From positions 1 through 64,000 of the forward strand of contig NZ_PQFZ01000010.1 of NCBI RefSeq assembly GCF_002917105.1: a stretch of DNA of 64,000 nt, read 5' to 3'. This document shows, piece after piece, positions 8,114 through 19,351 of the stretch (its first letter is position 1; each line of letters opens with the position of its first letter). The notes under the pieces are model-generated. The model had not been told where the DNA came from, searched no databases, and worked only from the letters and a program-made list of their open reading frames with translations. A program made the position numbers and the translations under genes. The stretch is from Allobosea psychrotolerans (GTDB lineage: Bacteria; Pseudomonadota; Alphaproteobacteria; Rhizobiales; Beijerinckiaceae).

Positions 8114-8893
8114 ATGAACGATCTCCTGAACGCGCTCCTTCCCGGAATTTCGGCTTCCGGACTGACGATCCTGCTGGCCGCGAGCGCACTCGGCGGAATC
8201 GTGCGCGGCTTCACCGGCTTCGGCTTCGCCATGGTCTTCATGCCGCTGGCCAGCATCGTGCTCGGGCCGGTCGCGGCGTTGGGGCTGATCTGGTTCATCG
8301 ACCTGCCCTATGCGCTGCCGCTGGCGGCGCGCAGCGCCAAGAACGCCGAATGGCGCGAGGTGTTGCCGCTGCTTGCCGCCGCGACGCTGGCGCTGCCGGC
8401 CGGCATCTGGCTCCTGATCTGGCTCGATCGCGAGACCATGCGCTGGATCCTGGCCGGGCTCGTGCTCACTGCCGTCGCGCTGATGGCTTCGGGCTGGCGC
8501 TATCACGGCCGGCCTGGCATCCCGCTTTCGCTCGGCGTCGGTGTGCTGTCGGGGTTGTTCAACGGCATGGCGAGCATCGGCGGCATGCCGCTCGCGGTGT
8601 TCTGGCTGGGCGCGCAGCGCAATGACAAGCACAAGACACGCGCCAATCTGCAAACCTTCTTCGGCATATCGACACTGATCAGCGGCACGATCCTGTGGCT
8701 GAACGGCATCCTGACGAGCGGGGCGGCGCTGATGGCGCTGCCGCTCTGCGCCGTCTATGGCGTGGGTCTCTGGGCCGGCACGCATGGCTTCAGGCTGGCG
8801 TCGGACGCTGCCTTCCGCCGCATCGCCTATCTCGTCATTTTCCTGAGCGCGCTGGTCAGCCTGCCGGTATGGGACGGGCTGACCGGGCGCTGA
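8114..8893 (+). CDS. TauE/SafE (TSUP) family permease
   Basis: A 259-residue, very hydrophobic protein with about eight membrane segments and the TSUP pattern of two repeats, each opening with a Gly/Phe-rich motif (GGIVRGFTGFGFAMVFMPL near residue 26 and GVLSGLFNGMASIGGMPL near 147). The ATG at 8114 is preferred over an upstream in-frame start because the hydrophobic domain begins directly after MNDLLNALLP. TSUP proteins export or import small organosulfur compounds, sulfite or other anions; the substrate here is unknown. It stands alone between ruvC and yebC and is transcribed against both. Confidence 0.85.
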   Translation: MNDLLNALLPGISASGLTILLAASALGGIVRGFTGFGFAMVFMPLASIVLGPVAALGLIWFIDLPYALPLAARSAKNAEWREVLPLLAAATLALPAGIWLLIWLDRETMRWILAGLVLTAVALMASGWRYHGRPGIPLSLGVGVLSGLFNGMASIGGMPLAVFWLGAQRNDKHKTRANLQTFFGISTLISGTILWLNGILTSGAALMALPLCAVYGVGLWAGTHGFRLASDAAFRRIAYLVIFLSALVSLPVWDGLTGR

Positions 8894-8956
8894 GCCAGGC
8901 CCGTCATGCTCGAGCACCCGAGCATCTTCTGCTGGATGAGCCTCCTTCAGCCTGAA

Positions 8957-8979
8957 ATTCTCGGGTCAAGCCCGAGAAT
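8957..8979. repeat. Perfect 9-bp hairpin at the convergent end of the TSUP permease and yebC genes
   Basis: ATTCTCGGG and CCCGAGAAT are separated by TCAAG. It is embedded in a CGTCATGCTCG...GAGAATGACGG element (8903-8985), an intergenic dyad type that recurs in this window (22552-22660, 37827-37952). It may also serve as a bidirectional terminator between the convergent genes, although it has no T-run. Confidence 0.5.
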
Positions 8980-8985
8980 GACGGC

Positions 8986-9735
8986 TCAGGCTGCGCCGAG
9001 CTTGGCCATCACCTCGTCGGCGATCTCGAAATTGGCGAAGACGTTCTGGACGTCGTCGTCATTGTCGAGCGCTTCCATCAAACGCATCATCGAGGCGGCC
9101 TTTTCCTCGTCGAGCGGAGTCGTCGTCGTCGGCCGCCAGACCGGCTTGGCCGAGGCCGGCGCGCCGAGTGCCGCTTCCAGCGCCTTCGAGACCTCGTTCA
9201 GCGAGTCGAAAGCGCACAGGATGGTGTGGCCGCTCTCGTCGCTGATGACATCATCGGCCCCGGCCTCGATCGCCGCTTCCATGAGCTTGTCGGCATCGCC
9301 CGCTTCGAGCGGATAGCTGATCTCGCCGACGCGGTTGAACATGAACGAGACGGAGTTGCTCTCGCCCATCGCTCCCCCCGACTTGGTGAAATAGGAGCGA
9401 ACGGCGGATGCGGTGCGGTTGCGGTTGTCGGTCAGCGCCTCGACGATGACGGCAGCGCCGCCCGGCCCGTAGCCCTCGTAGCGGACCTCGTCATAGTTGT
9501 CGCCCTCGCCGCCGGCCGCCTTGTTGATGGCGCGCTGGATATTGTCCTTGGGCATGTTCTCGGCGCGCGCAGCCAGCACGGCCATGCGCAGGCGCGGGTT
9601 CATGTTCGGATCGGGCATGCCCATCTTGGCGGCGACTGTGATTTCGCGGCCCAGTTTCGAGAACAGCTTGGCGCGCACGGCGTCCTGCTTGCCCTTGCGG
9701 TGCATGATGTTCTTGAACTGGGAATGGCCGGCCAT
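8986..9735 (-). CDS. yebC: YebC/PmpR-family protein
   Basis: A 249-residue protein with the invariant start [19 protein letters not shown] and, further on, [17 protein letters not shown] and [28 protein letters not shown], all signature stretches of YebC. Members act as DNA-binding regulators or, in the recently recognised branch, assist the ribosome in translating difficult proline stretches. It lies upstream of ruvC on the same strand, a widely conserved linkage, though here a permease gene on the other strand intervenes. Confidence 0.95.
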   Translation of the reverse strand: MAGHSQFKNIMHRKGKQDAVRAKLFSKLGREITVAAKMGMPDPNMNPRLRMAVLAARAENMPKDNIQRAINKAAGGEGDNYDEVRYEGYGPGGAAVIVEALTDNRNRTASAVRSYFTKSGGAMGESNSVSFMFNRVGEISYPLEAGDADKLMEAAIEAGADDVISDESGHTILCAFDSLNEVSKALEAALGAPASAKPVWRPTTTTPLDEEKAASMMRLMEALDNDDDVQNVFANFEIADEVMAKLGAA

Positions 9736-9933
9736 GGCAATTCAGCCTCTGCTGTCACGTCTGCGCACATCGCCCGGCCCGTCTTTCGGCGGCCATGGCG
9801 GGAGACCGGCCTTATAAGCGCCGCCTTCGGCGACAGGCAAGCCACCGGGGCAAGAGCTGCCGCAGCGGCCCCAGCGAACCGCAATCGCGCATGATCATCC
9901 CGCCCAAGCGGTTCTGTTAAGTCAATATTTGCC

Positions 9934-11355
9934 ATGAGCTCCCAGAGTCGTCCGCGTGCCGACGAGCGGCCCGCGCAGAATCCGGACTTCATGACGACGT
10001 TTTCCAGCAACCCGATCGCCGAACAGGAGACGCGCTTCCGCGCCTTCCAGATCGAACCGTTCGACCTCGAGCTCTTGCGCCAGCAAGCGCAGTTCGCAAA
10101 GACGCGGCTGCCCACGCTGCTGGAGGAGCTGCATCCCCGGTTCGAGCCCTGGCCCGAAACCGCGCGAGCGCTGCGCCTGCCCGAGGTGCATGCCCTGCGC
10201 CTCGGCCACTGGATCAAGCTGACCTCGGGCGACCTCGACGATGGGTTCATGGAATCGGCGCATCGTCTCGCGGCCGCCTTCCACGATCACGGCGTCCCCG
10301 CCTATGCGGTCGTCATCTGCCACGCCATCGTCTCAAACCGGATCGGAGCCGAACTGGGCCTCGACCGCGACGCGCTGCGGGCGATGAACGGCTTCTGGCG
10401 CCGCAAGGAATTCCGCCGCCGCATCGCGCTGCGCGCCGCGCTCAACAAGGCCGCCCAGTTCGACCTCGAGCTTCTGCTGGAAACCTATGCCGAGGTGCAG
10501 CGCCAGAGCAGCGAGCGCGCCAGTGCGGAATTCGCCGCCTTCGGGGTGACCGTGCGCGAGGTCGTCGGCGCGGTGAATTCCGGCGCCGGCACCGTCGAGG
10601 CCATGGCCAAGACCATGAACGGCGTGGTCCAGGACACCGGCACCCAGGCGATCGTCGCCTCGCAGGCCTCCGACGCCGCCTCGACCAATGTCCACAGCGT
10701 CGCGGGCGCGGCCGAGGAGTTGTCGATTTCGCTCGATCAGGTCGCGATCGAGGTGTCGCGCGCCGCCACCATGGCCCACGACGCCAACGCCGCCGCGCTC
10801 GAGACCGACATCATCGTCAAGAGCCTGGCGCATTCGGCGCAGACCATCGGCTCCATCGTCGAGATGATCCGCACCATCGCCGCCCAGACCAACATGCTGG
10901 CGCTGAACGCCACGATCGAAGCCGCCCGCGCCGGCGAGGCCGGGCGCGGCTTCGCGGTCGTCGCAACCGAGGTGAAGCAGCTCTCCGCCCGCACCGCGCA
11001 GGCGACCGACGAGATCGCAGCCCAGGTGCCCTCGATGCAGATGGCGACCCATGAAGCCGTCGCCGCGATCGAGCGCATCGTCTCCTTCGTCCGGCAGATG
11101 GACCAGACCACGGCCACCGTCGCCAGCGGCATCGAGGAGCAGCGCGCCGCGACGCAGGAGATCGCCCGCAGCGTCAATCTCGCCGCCCAGAGCACCGAAG
11201 AGGTGGCGCAAAGCGTCAGCGGCGTCAGCCTGATGGCGCAGCAGGCCGGCAGCAGCGTCGGCGACGTGCTCAACCTCGCCGGCACATTGGCCGCCAAGGC
11301 CGCCTCGCTCGCCGATGCCTTCGACCACCTGATGCAGCGCAACCGCGCCGCCTGA
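9934..11355 (+). CDS. Globin-coupled sensor methyl-accepting chemotaxis protein
   Basis: A 473-residue soluble receptor with no membrane segments. Residues about 28-180 form a protoglobin-type sensor ([26 protein letters not shown] ... [25 protein letters not shown]). The C-terminal part is a chemoreceptor signalling coiled coil with its tip at about 310-360 ([29 protein letters not shown]). It should signal oxygen or a heme ligand to CheA. In the F-helix stretch [15 protein letters not shown], the position normally holding the proximal heme His, four residues before the conserved Gly120, is Phe116; His117 and His119 are nearby. An internal ATG at 9991 is an alternative start. Confidence 0.85.
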   Translation: MSSQSRPRADERPAQNPDFMTTFSSNPIAEQETRFRAFQIEPFDLELLRQQAQFAKTRLPTLLEELHPRFEPWPETARALRLPEVHALRLGHWIKLTSGDLDDGFMESAHRLAAAFHDHGVPAYAVVICHAIVSNRIGAELGLDRDALRAMNGFWRRKEFRRRIALRAALNKAAQFDLELLLETYAEVQRQSSERASAEFAAFGVTVREVVGAVNSGAGTVEAMAKTMNGVVQDTGTQAIVASQASDAASTNVHSVAGAAEELSISLDQVAIEVSRAATMAHDANAAALETDIIVKSLAHSAQTIGSIVEMIRTIAAQTNMLALNATIEAARAGEAGRGFAVVATEVKQLSARTAQATDEIAAQVPSMQMATHEAVAAIERIVSFVRQMDQTTATVASGIEEQRAATQEIARSVNLAAQSTEEVAQSVSGVSLMAQQAGSSVGDVLNLAGTLAAKAASLADAFDHLMQRNRAA

Positions 11356-11441
11356 GACCGCTTGCGGCATCAGACCGAATATCGTCTTTGGTCTGAGGCC
11401 GTAGAACTTTGATCCTGCTCTAACTCCTTGACGAGAGCCGG

Positions 11442-12269
11442 TCAGGCGCGCTCCCAGCCGACGGGCACCGCTTCGCTCAGATGCGGGCCCAGCCGGACCG
11501 GCCAGACCGCCTTCGCCAGCCCCGTCGCATCGTCGATCTCGACGGCGACGCCAGACAGCGTGCCCTCGCCGGTGGCGGGTTCGAGCCGCGCGCCCGGCGT
11601 CTTCTGCAGGAAACGCCGGATCGGCTCGTCCTTCTGCATGCCGAGCACCGAATCATAGTCGCCGCACATGCCGGCATCGGACTGGAAGGCGGTGCCGCCA
11701 GGCAGCACACGCGTATCGGCGGTCGGTGCATGGGTGTGGGTGCCGACGACGAGGCTCGCACGGCCATCGAGGAAATAGCCCATCGCCTGCTTCTCGCTCG
11801 TCGCCTCCGCATGGAAGTCGACGATCACCGCATCAGCGACCTCGCCCAGCGGGCAGGCCGAAATCTCCCGCGCCACAGCGGCGAAGGGATCGTCCAGAGC
11901 ATCCATGAAGATGCGCCCCATCGCATTGACGACGAGCACCCGCGCGCCATTGGCCGCTTCGATCACGGTCGCGCCGCGCCCCGGCGTACCCGTCGGGTAG
12001 TTCGCGGGCCGCACCAGCCGGTCCTGGCGCTCGATGAAGACGAGCGCCTCGCGCTGATCCCAGGAATGATTGCCGAGCGTGACCGCGTCCGCTCCCGCCG
12101 CGAGCAGTTCGTCGCAGATCGCCTCGGTGATGCCGAAGCCGCCAGCCGCGTTTTCGCCGTTGATCACCACGCAGTCGAGGCTCCAGCGCTGGCGCAGGGC
12201 CGGCAAACGCTCCTGCACCGCGACTCGCCCGGGGCGGCCGACGATATCGCCGAGGAAGAGAAAACGCAT
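11442..12269 (-). CDS. YmdB-like metallophosphoesterase (TIGR00282 type)
   Basis: A 275-residue protein with the family's metal-binding motifs in order: LFLGDIVGRPGR at residues 4-15, VINGENAAGGFG, TLGNHSWDQ and, near residue 185, GTHTHAPTADTRVL. These proteins are dinuclear-metal phosphodiesterases; Bacillus YmdB hydrolyses cyclic nucleotides, but the alphaproteobacterial substrate is not established. It follows fau on the same strand 57 bases downstream, a linkage expected in this order. Confidence 0.9.
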   Translation of the reverse strand: MRFLFLGDIVGRPGRVAVQERLPALRQRWSLDCVVINGENAAGGFGITEAICDELLAAGADAVTLGNHSWDQREALVFIERQDRLVRPANYPTGTPGRGATVIEAANGARVLVVNAMGRIFMDALDDPFAAVAREISACPLGEVADAVIVDFHAEATSEKQAMGYFLDGRASLVVGTHTHAPTADTRVLPGGTAFQSDAGMCGDYDSVLGMQKDEPIRRFLQKTPGARLEPATGEGTLSGVAVEIDDATGLAKAVWPVRLGPHLSEAVPVGWERA

Positions 12270-12326
12270 GGGATGAGAACTCGGATGGCTGTGAGGCGTC
12301 CTCCGTCGCGCGAATGCGCGGCAGAA

Positions 12327-12905
12327 TCAACCGCAGCGTATCGCTTCCCGTTCGGTCACCACCCAGTCGAGCCTGCGATCATGCGGCTCGTCCGGCACCG
12401 CCTCGATCTCCTGCACGGCATAGGCGACGCCGATGCTCGTGACCGGACCGAGTTCGGTCAGCGCCCTGTCGTAGTAACCCTTGCCATAGCCGATGCGGAA
12501 GCCGCGTCGATCGAAGGCGGCGAGCGGAACCAGCAGGATCCTTGGCTTGACCTCGGCCTGGCCCGGTTCAGGAACGAGCGTCCCGAATCCGCCCGGCACG
12601 ATCGGCTCCCACGGCGCCCAGCGCCGGAACAGCATCGCGCCCGAGACGATGGCGGGAAGGCAAAGCGGCATACCCTGCGCGTGCAGCGCCTCCAGGATCG
12701 GGCGCGGATCTGCTTCCGAGCGCATCGGCCAATAGGCCGAGACCGGGCCATCTCCCGACAGGGCCGACAGCGCCAGCGCCCGCTCGGCAATCACCGGATC
12801 CCATTCCAGCCGGTCGTCGATCTCCAGCGCGTCGCGACGCGCCAGGGCGGCCTCGCGCAGGGCGGCTTTCCTGTGGGCGGCGCTGTCGGAGAGTAGGTTC
12901 GTCAT
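12327..12905 (-). CDS. fau: 5-formyltetrahydrofolate cyclo-ligase
   Basis: A 192-residue protein from the ATG at 12905 (MTNLLSDSAAHRKAALREA). The upstream GTG-type extension would run into the 6S RNA gene, which argues for this start. The conserved ATP/folate segment GFRIGYGKGYYDRAL is at about residues 133-147, preceded by PRILLVPLAAFD. The enzyme converts 5-formyl-THF to 5,10-methenyl-THF with ATP. Its position directly after the 6S RNA gene is the ssrS-ygfA arrangement known across proteobacteria, so it is probably cotranscribed with 6S RNA. Confidence 0.93.
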   Translation of the reverse strand: MTNLLSDSAAHRKAALREAALARRDALEIDDRLEWDPVIAERALALSALSGDGPVSAYWPMRSEADPRPILEALHAQGMPLCLPAIVSGAMLFRRWAPWEPIVPGGFGTLVPEPGQAEVKPRILLVPLAAFDRRGFRIGYGKGYYDRALTELGPVTSIGVAYAVQEIEAVPDEPHDRRLDWVVTEREAIRCG

Positions 12906-12911
12906 GATGGG

Positions 12912-13073
12912 AAGTACGGAGCCACCTTGGCCGTGGAGATTTCGATCCCGGGACACCTACTAAAGTAGGTGGGCGCCGTGTGTCCGGGTCCAGGGACCCG
13001 GTCAGGGACAGCTCCCTAGGGAGTCGTATGGGCCCGGGAATACAGTTCTCGCACGCACCAGGCAGCCCCGCAT
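12912..13073 (-). ncRNA. ssrS: 6S RNA
   Basis: Read on the minus strand, this 160-nt stretch folds into a long rod. An 11-bp closing stem (CGGGGCTGCCT at 13070-13060 with AGGTGGCTCCG at 12928-12918, including G-U pairs) is followed by CGTG/CACG, GAGA/TCTC and TTCCCGGG/CCCGGGA stems separated by internal loops. Terminal hairpins are CCGGGTCC/GGACCCGG and CACCTACT/AGTAGGTG. That is the 6S plan: closing stem, interrupted stem, bulge and apical loops, mimicking an open promoter to sequester housekeeping RNA polymerase. It lies immediately upstream of fau, with zapA further upstream, the classic 6S neighbourhood. The exact ends are estimates. Confidence 0.75.
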
Positions 13074-13188
13074 CCACAATGTAAGATGCGCGCCGGCAAA
13101 GCGCCAGTGGGCATCTCGGCCGGAGCGCGTTTCAGTTCGGATGTCCACAGTCGGGAGAAGCGCCACTGAGGGTAGCGCTCCGCAAGCT

Positions 13189-14385
13189 CTACTCCGTCGC
13201 GAAATAGACCAGCGCCGCGACCGGGAGCGCGAAGCCGATCCAGGACGCGAGCGGCCAGCCGCCCTGCGCGAAGGCCCAGCCGCCAAGCGCCGAGCCGATC
13301 GCGCCGCCGGCGAAGAAGGTCGCCATATAAAGCCCGTTGAGGCGGCTGCGATGCTCCGCGCCGAGCGCGAAGATCGCGCGCTGCCCCAGCACCAGATTGG
13401 TCGAGACGCCGAAATCGAGCAGGATCGCCGCCGCCACCAGCAAACCGAGCGCCCAGCTCGAACCAGCCTCGCCGAGATGGGTCATCGCGAAAGCGACCGC
13501 GACGGACAGCATGGCGAAGATGCTGGCCGGCTTCGTCCAGCCGCGGTCGGCGAGCCGCCCGGCAATCGGCGAGGCGACGGCGCCCGCCACGCCTGCCAGC
13601 GCGAACAAGGCGATGCCGGTTTGCGAGAGCTGGAACAGCGGCCCCGCCAGCAGCAGCGGCGTCGTGGTCCAGAACAGGCTGAAGGCGGCGAACAGGCAGG
13701 CCTGATACAGCGCGCGCCGTTGCAGGATCGGCGTCGTCGCCGCCAGATGGCCCATGGAGGCCAGCAGCCCGCCATAGCGCAGCTTCGCCACCGGCACGCG
13801 CCGCGGCAAGGTCCGCCAGAGAAGCAGGGCGAGCGCGACCATCGCCCCGGCTGAGAGGAAGAACACCATATGCCATGAGGACAATCCGGCGATGAAGCTC
13901 GAGACCGGGCGCGCCAGCATGATCCCGAGCATCAGCCCGCTCATGACGTTGCCGACGACCCTGCCGCGCACGGCCTCGGGCGCCATATGCGCGGCATAAG
14001 GCACGAGCACCTGCACCGCGACCGAGCCGAGGCCGATGAAAAGCGCTGCGGCGAAGAAGGGCAGGGCCTCGGTCGACAGGGCCGCACCGAGCAGGCCGAG
14101 CGTGGCGACGCCGATCATGGTGAGCGCAAGGCGGCGGTTTTCGATCAGATCGCCCAGCGGCACGATCAGCAGCAGGCCCAGCCCATAGCCGATCTGGGTC
14201 AGGGTGACGATCAGCCCCGTCGCTTGCGCGGACAGGCCCAGCGCAGCGCTGATCGGCCCGGCCAGGGGCTGGGCATAATAGATGTTGGCGGCGATCAACC
14301 CGCAGGCCATCGCCAGGACGAAGGTGATCCAGGGGGAAACCGCACCTTCGTCAGGCGGGTTGTCGGCGGTCGCGGCGATAGCCAT
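13189..14385 (-). CDS. MFS transporter (drug-efflux type)
   Basis: A 398-residue protein with about 12 membrane segments. The ATG at 14385 (MAIAATADN) has a TGGAG ribosome site, whereas the upstream TTG at 14409 lies inside the operator-like repeat. An MFS-type loop 2-3 motif is visible as GLLLIVPLGDLIENRRLAL, and a central loop (RTLPRRVPVAKLRYGG) separates the two six-helix halves. An early VPYAAHMAPEAVRGRVVGNVMSG helix resembles small-molecule exporters of the YnfM kind. The gene is 48 bases downstream of a TetR gene and shares an operator-like sequence with it, so export of a toxic or signal compound under TetR control is likely. Confidence 0.88.
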   Translation of the reverse strand: MAIAATADNPPDEGAVSPWITFVLAMACGLIAANIYYAQPLAGPISAALGLSAQATGLIVTLTQIGYGLGLLLIVPLGDLIENRRLALTMIGVATLGLLGAALSTEALPFFAAALFIGLGSVAVQVLVPYAAHMAPEAVRGRVVGNVMSGLMLGIMLARPVSSFIAGLSSWHMVFFLSAGAMVALALLLWRTLPRRVPVAKLRYGGLLASMGHLAATTPILQRRALYQACLFAAFSLFWTTTPLLLAGPLFQLSQTGIALFALAGVAGAVASPIAGRLADRGWTKPASIFAMLSVAVAFAMTHLGEAGSSWALGLLVAAAILLDFGVSTNLVLGQRAIFALGAEHRSRLNGLYMATFFAGGAIGSALGGWAFAQGGWPLASWIGFALPVAALVYFATE

Positions 14386-14401
14386 GGGCAGCTCCAGAAT
14401 A

Positions 14402-14417
14402 GAGAACAATCGTTTCC
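14402..14417. promoter_or_regulatory. Putative TetR operator, weaker copy before the MFS gene
   Basis: On the minus strand the site reads GGAAACGATTGTTCTC. It matches the left half and centre of the palindrome at 15076-15091 (GGAAACGATCATTTCC) at about 12 of 16 positions. It lies between the TetR stop (14434) and the MFS start (14385), so the regulator could also block internal transcription of the transporter. Confidence 0.45.
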
Positions 14418-14433
14418 TAAATCATCGAAAAAA

Positions 14434-15063
14434 TCAGGCCAGCGCCTTCATCGCGACCTCCACCACGGCCGCCATCTCGTCACGGCTGCGGCCGGTCTTG
14501 CCGACCACGCGCATGCCCTGGAGAAGGCAGAGCATTAGCCGGGCGGTCGCCGCACTGTCGAGATCGGCAGGGATCGAACCATCCGCCTGGCCTTGCTGGA
14601 TCAGGCCGCTCAGCAGCGCCTCGTTCCTGTCGAGGCTCGCCGCGACACGCTGCGCCACCTCGTCATCGAAGATGGCAAGCTCCGCCGCGCTGCCGACGAC
14701 CAGGCAGCCCTGCCGACCTTCGGCGCCATGCGAGGCCTCCGCATAGAAGGCCAGGACCTTGCGAAGACGCTCGCGCCCCGTCCCGCCAGCGCCGATGGCG
14801 TCCTGCAGCTTTTCTGCGCGCACGGCCTTGTTGCGGTCGAAAGCCGCCAGAAACACCGCCCGCTTATCCTTGAAAGCCTTGTAGACGCTGCCCTGGGCCA
14901 GTTGCATCGCCTCGGTCAGGTCGCCGATCGAGGTGGCGTGATAGCCGCGTGCGCAGAAGACCCGCACGGCCTTGTCGAGCGCGTCATTCATATCGAATTC
15001 TCGCGGCCGGCCACGGCTGCGCGAAACGGAGATCGATGCGGGTGACGGGGCGACATTGGCCAT
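14434..15063 (-). CDS. TetR/AcrR-family regulator of the MFS cassette
   Basis: A 209-residue protein beginning at the ATG at 15063 (MANVAPSPAS). An ATG at 15087 in the same frame lies inside the palindromic operator and is less likely. SRGRPREFDMNDALDKAVRVF leads into a helix-turn-helix (YHATSIGDLTEAMQLAQGSVYKAFKDK, about residues 42-68). The C-terminal ligand-binding domain has GCLVVGSAAELA and a TARLMLCLLQGMRVVGKTGRSRDEM stretch typical of the YxaF/LmrA-type C-terminal family. It probably represses itself and the downstream exporter. Confidence 0.88.
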   Translation of the reverse strand: MANVAPSPASISVSRSRGRPREFDMNDALDKAVRVFCARGYHATSIGDLTEAMQLAQGSVYKAFKDKRAVFLAAFDRNKAVRAEKLQDAIGAGGTGRERLRKVLAFYAEASHGAEGRQGCLVVGSAAELAIFDDEVAQRVAASLDRNEALLSGLIQQGQADGSIPADLDSAATARLMLCLLQGMRVVGKTGRSRDEMAAVVEVAMKALA

Positions 15064-15075
15064 GCCCCATTTATA

Positions 15076-15091
15076 GGAAACGATCATTTCC
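15076..15091. promoter_or_regulatory. Putative TetR operator, strong copy
   Basis: GGAAACGATCATTTCC is palindromic at 14 of 16 positions (consensus GGAAAyGATCrTTTCC). It sits just upstream of the TetR start codon at 15063 and recurs in degenerate form before the MFS gene, as expected for an autoregulated efflux cassette. Confidence 0.55.
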
Positions 15092-15147
15092 GAATCAAGG
15101 CCAGCCAGATGCCCCTGGATCGGAATATTCGCAATGCAGGGCCGGGA

Positions 15148-15516
15148 TCAGCCGACAGGCGCCGGGACCAGGCTGCGCGCCACGCCCTCGATGCGCTCCG
15201 CCGCCGCCATCAGCGCCTCGGCCGCGCGGTCCTCGACCTCGTTCAGGCGGTGATCGGCGGCGCCGGCATCGCCCTGCACGGCGGCCAGCTGCATCTCCAT
15301 CGCGGCAACCTTCTGCCTCAATTCGGAGACCTCGTCGGCAACCATCAGCGCTGCCATCACATGCAGGCGCATGTCGCCTATCTCGCCGAAGGCCTGGCGC
15401 ATCTCGTCGATCTTGCCGTCATAGAGCCGGGCCAGCCCCTCCAGATGCGGCTCCTCGCCCTCCCCGCAGGCCATGCGATAGGCCTTGCCGGCGATGGTGA
15501 CGTTGACTTGCGGCAT
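15148..15516 (-). CDS. zapA: Cell division protein ZapA
   Basis: A 122-residue protein with the ZapA N-terminal signature MPQVNVTIAGKAYRMACGEGEEPHLEGLA, then a long helix with DEMRQAFGEIGDMRLHVMAALMVADEVSELRQKV that dimerises as a coiled coil. It bundles FtsZ filaments at mid-cell. The DUF4164 gene is 12 bases upstream and probably cotranscribed. In many relatives 6S RNA and fau follow directly; here the TetR/MFS cassette lies between. Confidence 0.9.
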   Translation of the reverse strand: MPQVNVTIAGKAYRMACGEGEEPHLEGLARLYDGKIDEMRQAFGEIGDMRLHVMAALMVADEVSELRQKVAAMEMQLAAVQGDAGAADHRLNEVEDRAAEALMAAAERIEGVARSLVPAPVG

Positions 15517-15528
15517 GGTCGCCCCCGC

Positions 15529-15828
15529 TCAATGATCCAGATGAGGCATCTCGGCCTGCGCACGCGTGATCACCGCGCCGATGACGTTCATCGCCCGCTC
15601 CAGCCGCTGATCGACATCGGTGGCAGCGCTCTCGACCTCGCCGAGCCGCGAGACGGCGCCGTCGAGCTCGGCGGCGAGCCGGGCGCGGTCGTCCTGCATC
15701 AGGGTCAGTTCCGTCTCGAGATTGGCGCGCCCGCGTTCCGCCTCGATACGGCGGCGGGCGGCGGCTTCAAGCAGTCCCAACGCGCCGTCGAGGCGCGCGA
15801 GCGCATTCTCCAGCATCAGGCTCGCCAC
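15529..15828 (-). CDS. DUF4164 coiled-coil protein
   Basis: About 99 residues, predicted to be nearly all coiled coil (LENALARLDGALGLLEAAARRRIEAERGRA, then ELTLMQDDRARLAAELDGAVSRLGEVE). The start is set at a GTG (15828) that follows the very strong ribosome site GGAGGAGGAAAG at the right distance; ATG 15816 and GTG 15861 are alternatives. DUF4164 proteins lie next to zapA in this order and are assumed to be division-related; the function is not established. Confidence 0.75.
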   Translation of the reverse strand: MASLMLENALARLDGALGLLEAAARRRIEAERGRANLETELTLMQDDRARLAAELDGAVSRLGEVESAATDVDQRLERAMNVIGAVITRAQAEMPHLDH

Positions 15829-16012
15829 CGTCTTTCCTCCTCCAGAACGAAGCCGGCTCACTCGATTCGCGACACTAGCGCATCTGCGGGCGAAACGTGA
15901 ATCGCTAGCCCAGTCAGGAGCGGCCCGATCCCAAGGGCTTGCGCGCAGTTGCTCAGCCGCCGTCTCGGGCCCGGCCTTGCCCGTCGCATGGCCGAAACGC
16001 CTGAGGAGCGAA

Positions 16013-16041
16013 TTGACTCAGGTCGATCCGGCAGCCTAATC
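16013..16041 (+). promoter_or_regulatory. Putative housekeeping promoter of tkt
   Basis: TTGACT (16013-16018) and CTAATC (16036-16041) are separated by 17 bases, a good match to -35/-10 spacing, about 110 bases upstream of the tkt ATG. The rest of the 15862-16153 gap shows no gene; the 5' leader after this promoter has no riboswitch I recognise. Confidence 0.4.
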
Positions 16042-16153
16042 GAGCCCGGTCGGCAATCGGCCGAGATCATACATCGCGACCGCCGTCGCCCCGTCTCTGG
16101 AACGGGAGCTGGCCGCGGCCTTGCCCCATCCGCCGGCGGGAGCCTGAAATACC

Positions 16154-18151
<1,998 letters not shown>

Positions 18152-18270
18152 CGCTTGCCAGGCAAGGCAGATATTCCCGCAAAAGGCCTTGCGTTCGGTC
18201 ATCGTTTGGCCGATTTGCCCGCGTGTATGGCGGCCCAAGGCGCCGAAACCCGGCGAAGGAGAGGATTGAG

Positions 18271-19281
<1,011 letters not shown>

Positions 19282-19296
19282 CCCGACCTGAGCGAT

Positions 19297-19330
19297 GCCG
19301 CGCCCATCTGGGCGCGGCCTTCCCTGTTTT
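19297..19330 (+). terminator. Rho-independent terminator after gap
   Basis: GCCGCGCCC and GGGCGCGGC (19297-19305 and 19310-19318) close on ATCT and are followed by a pyrimidine-rich tract ending in TTTT. It lies 16 bases after the gap stop codon and directly before the next gene, so it may only attenuate read-through to pgk. Confidence 0.7.
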
Positions 19331-19351
19331 CCTCGCATGAACGGACACCCC

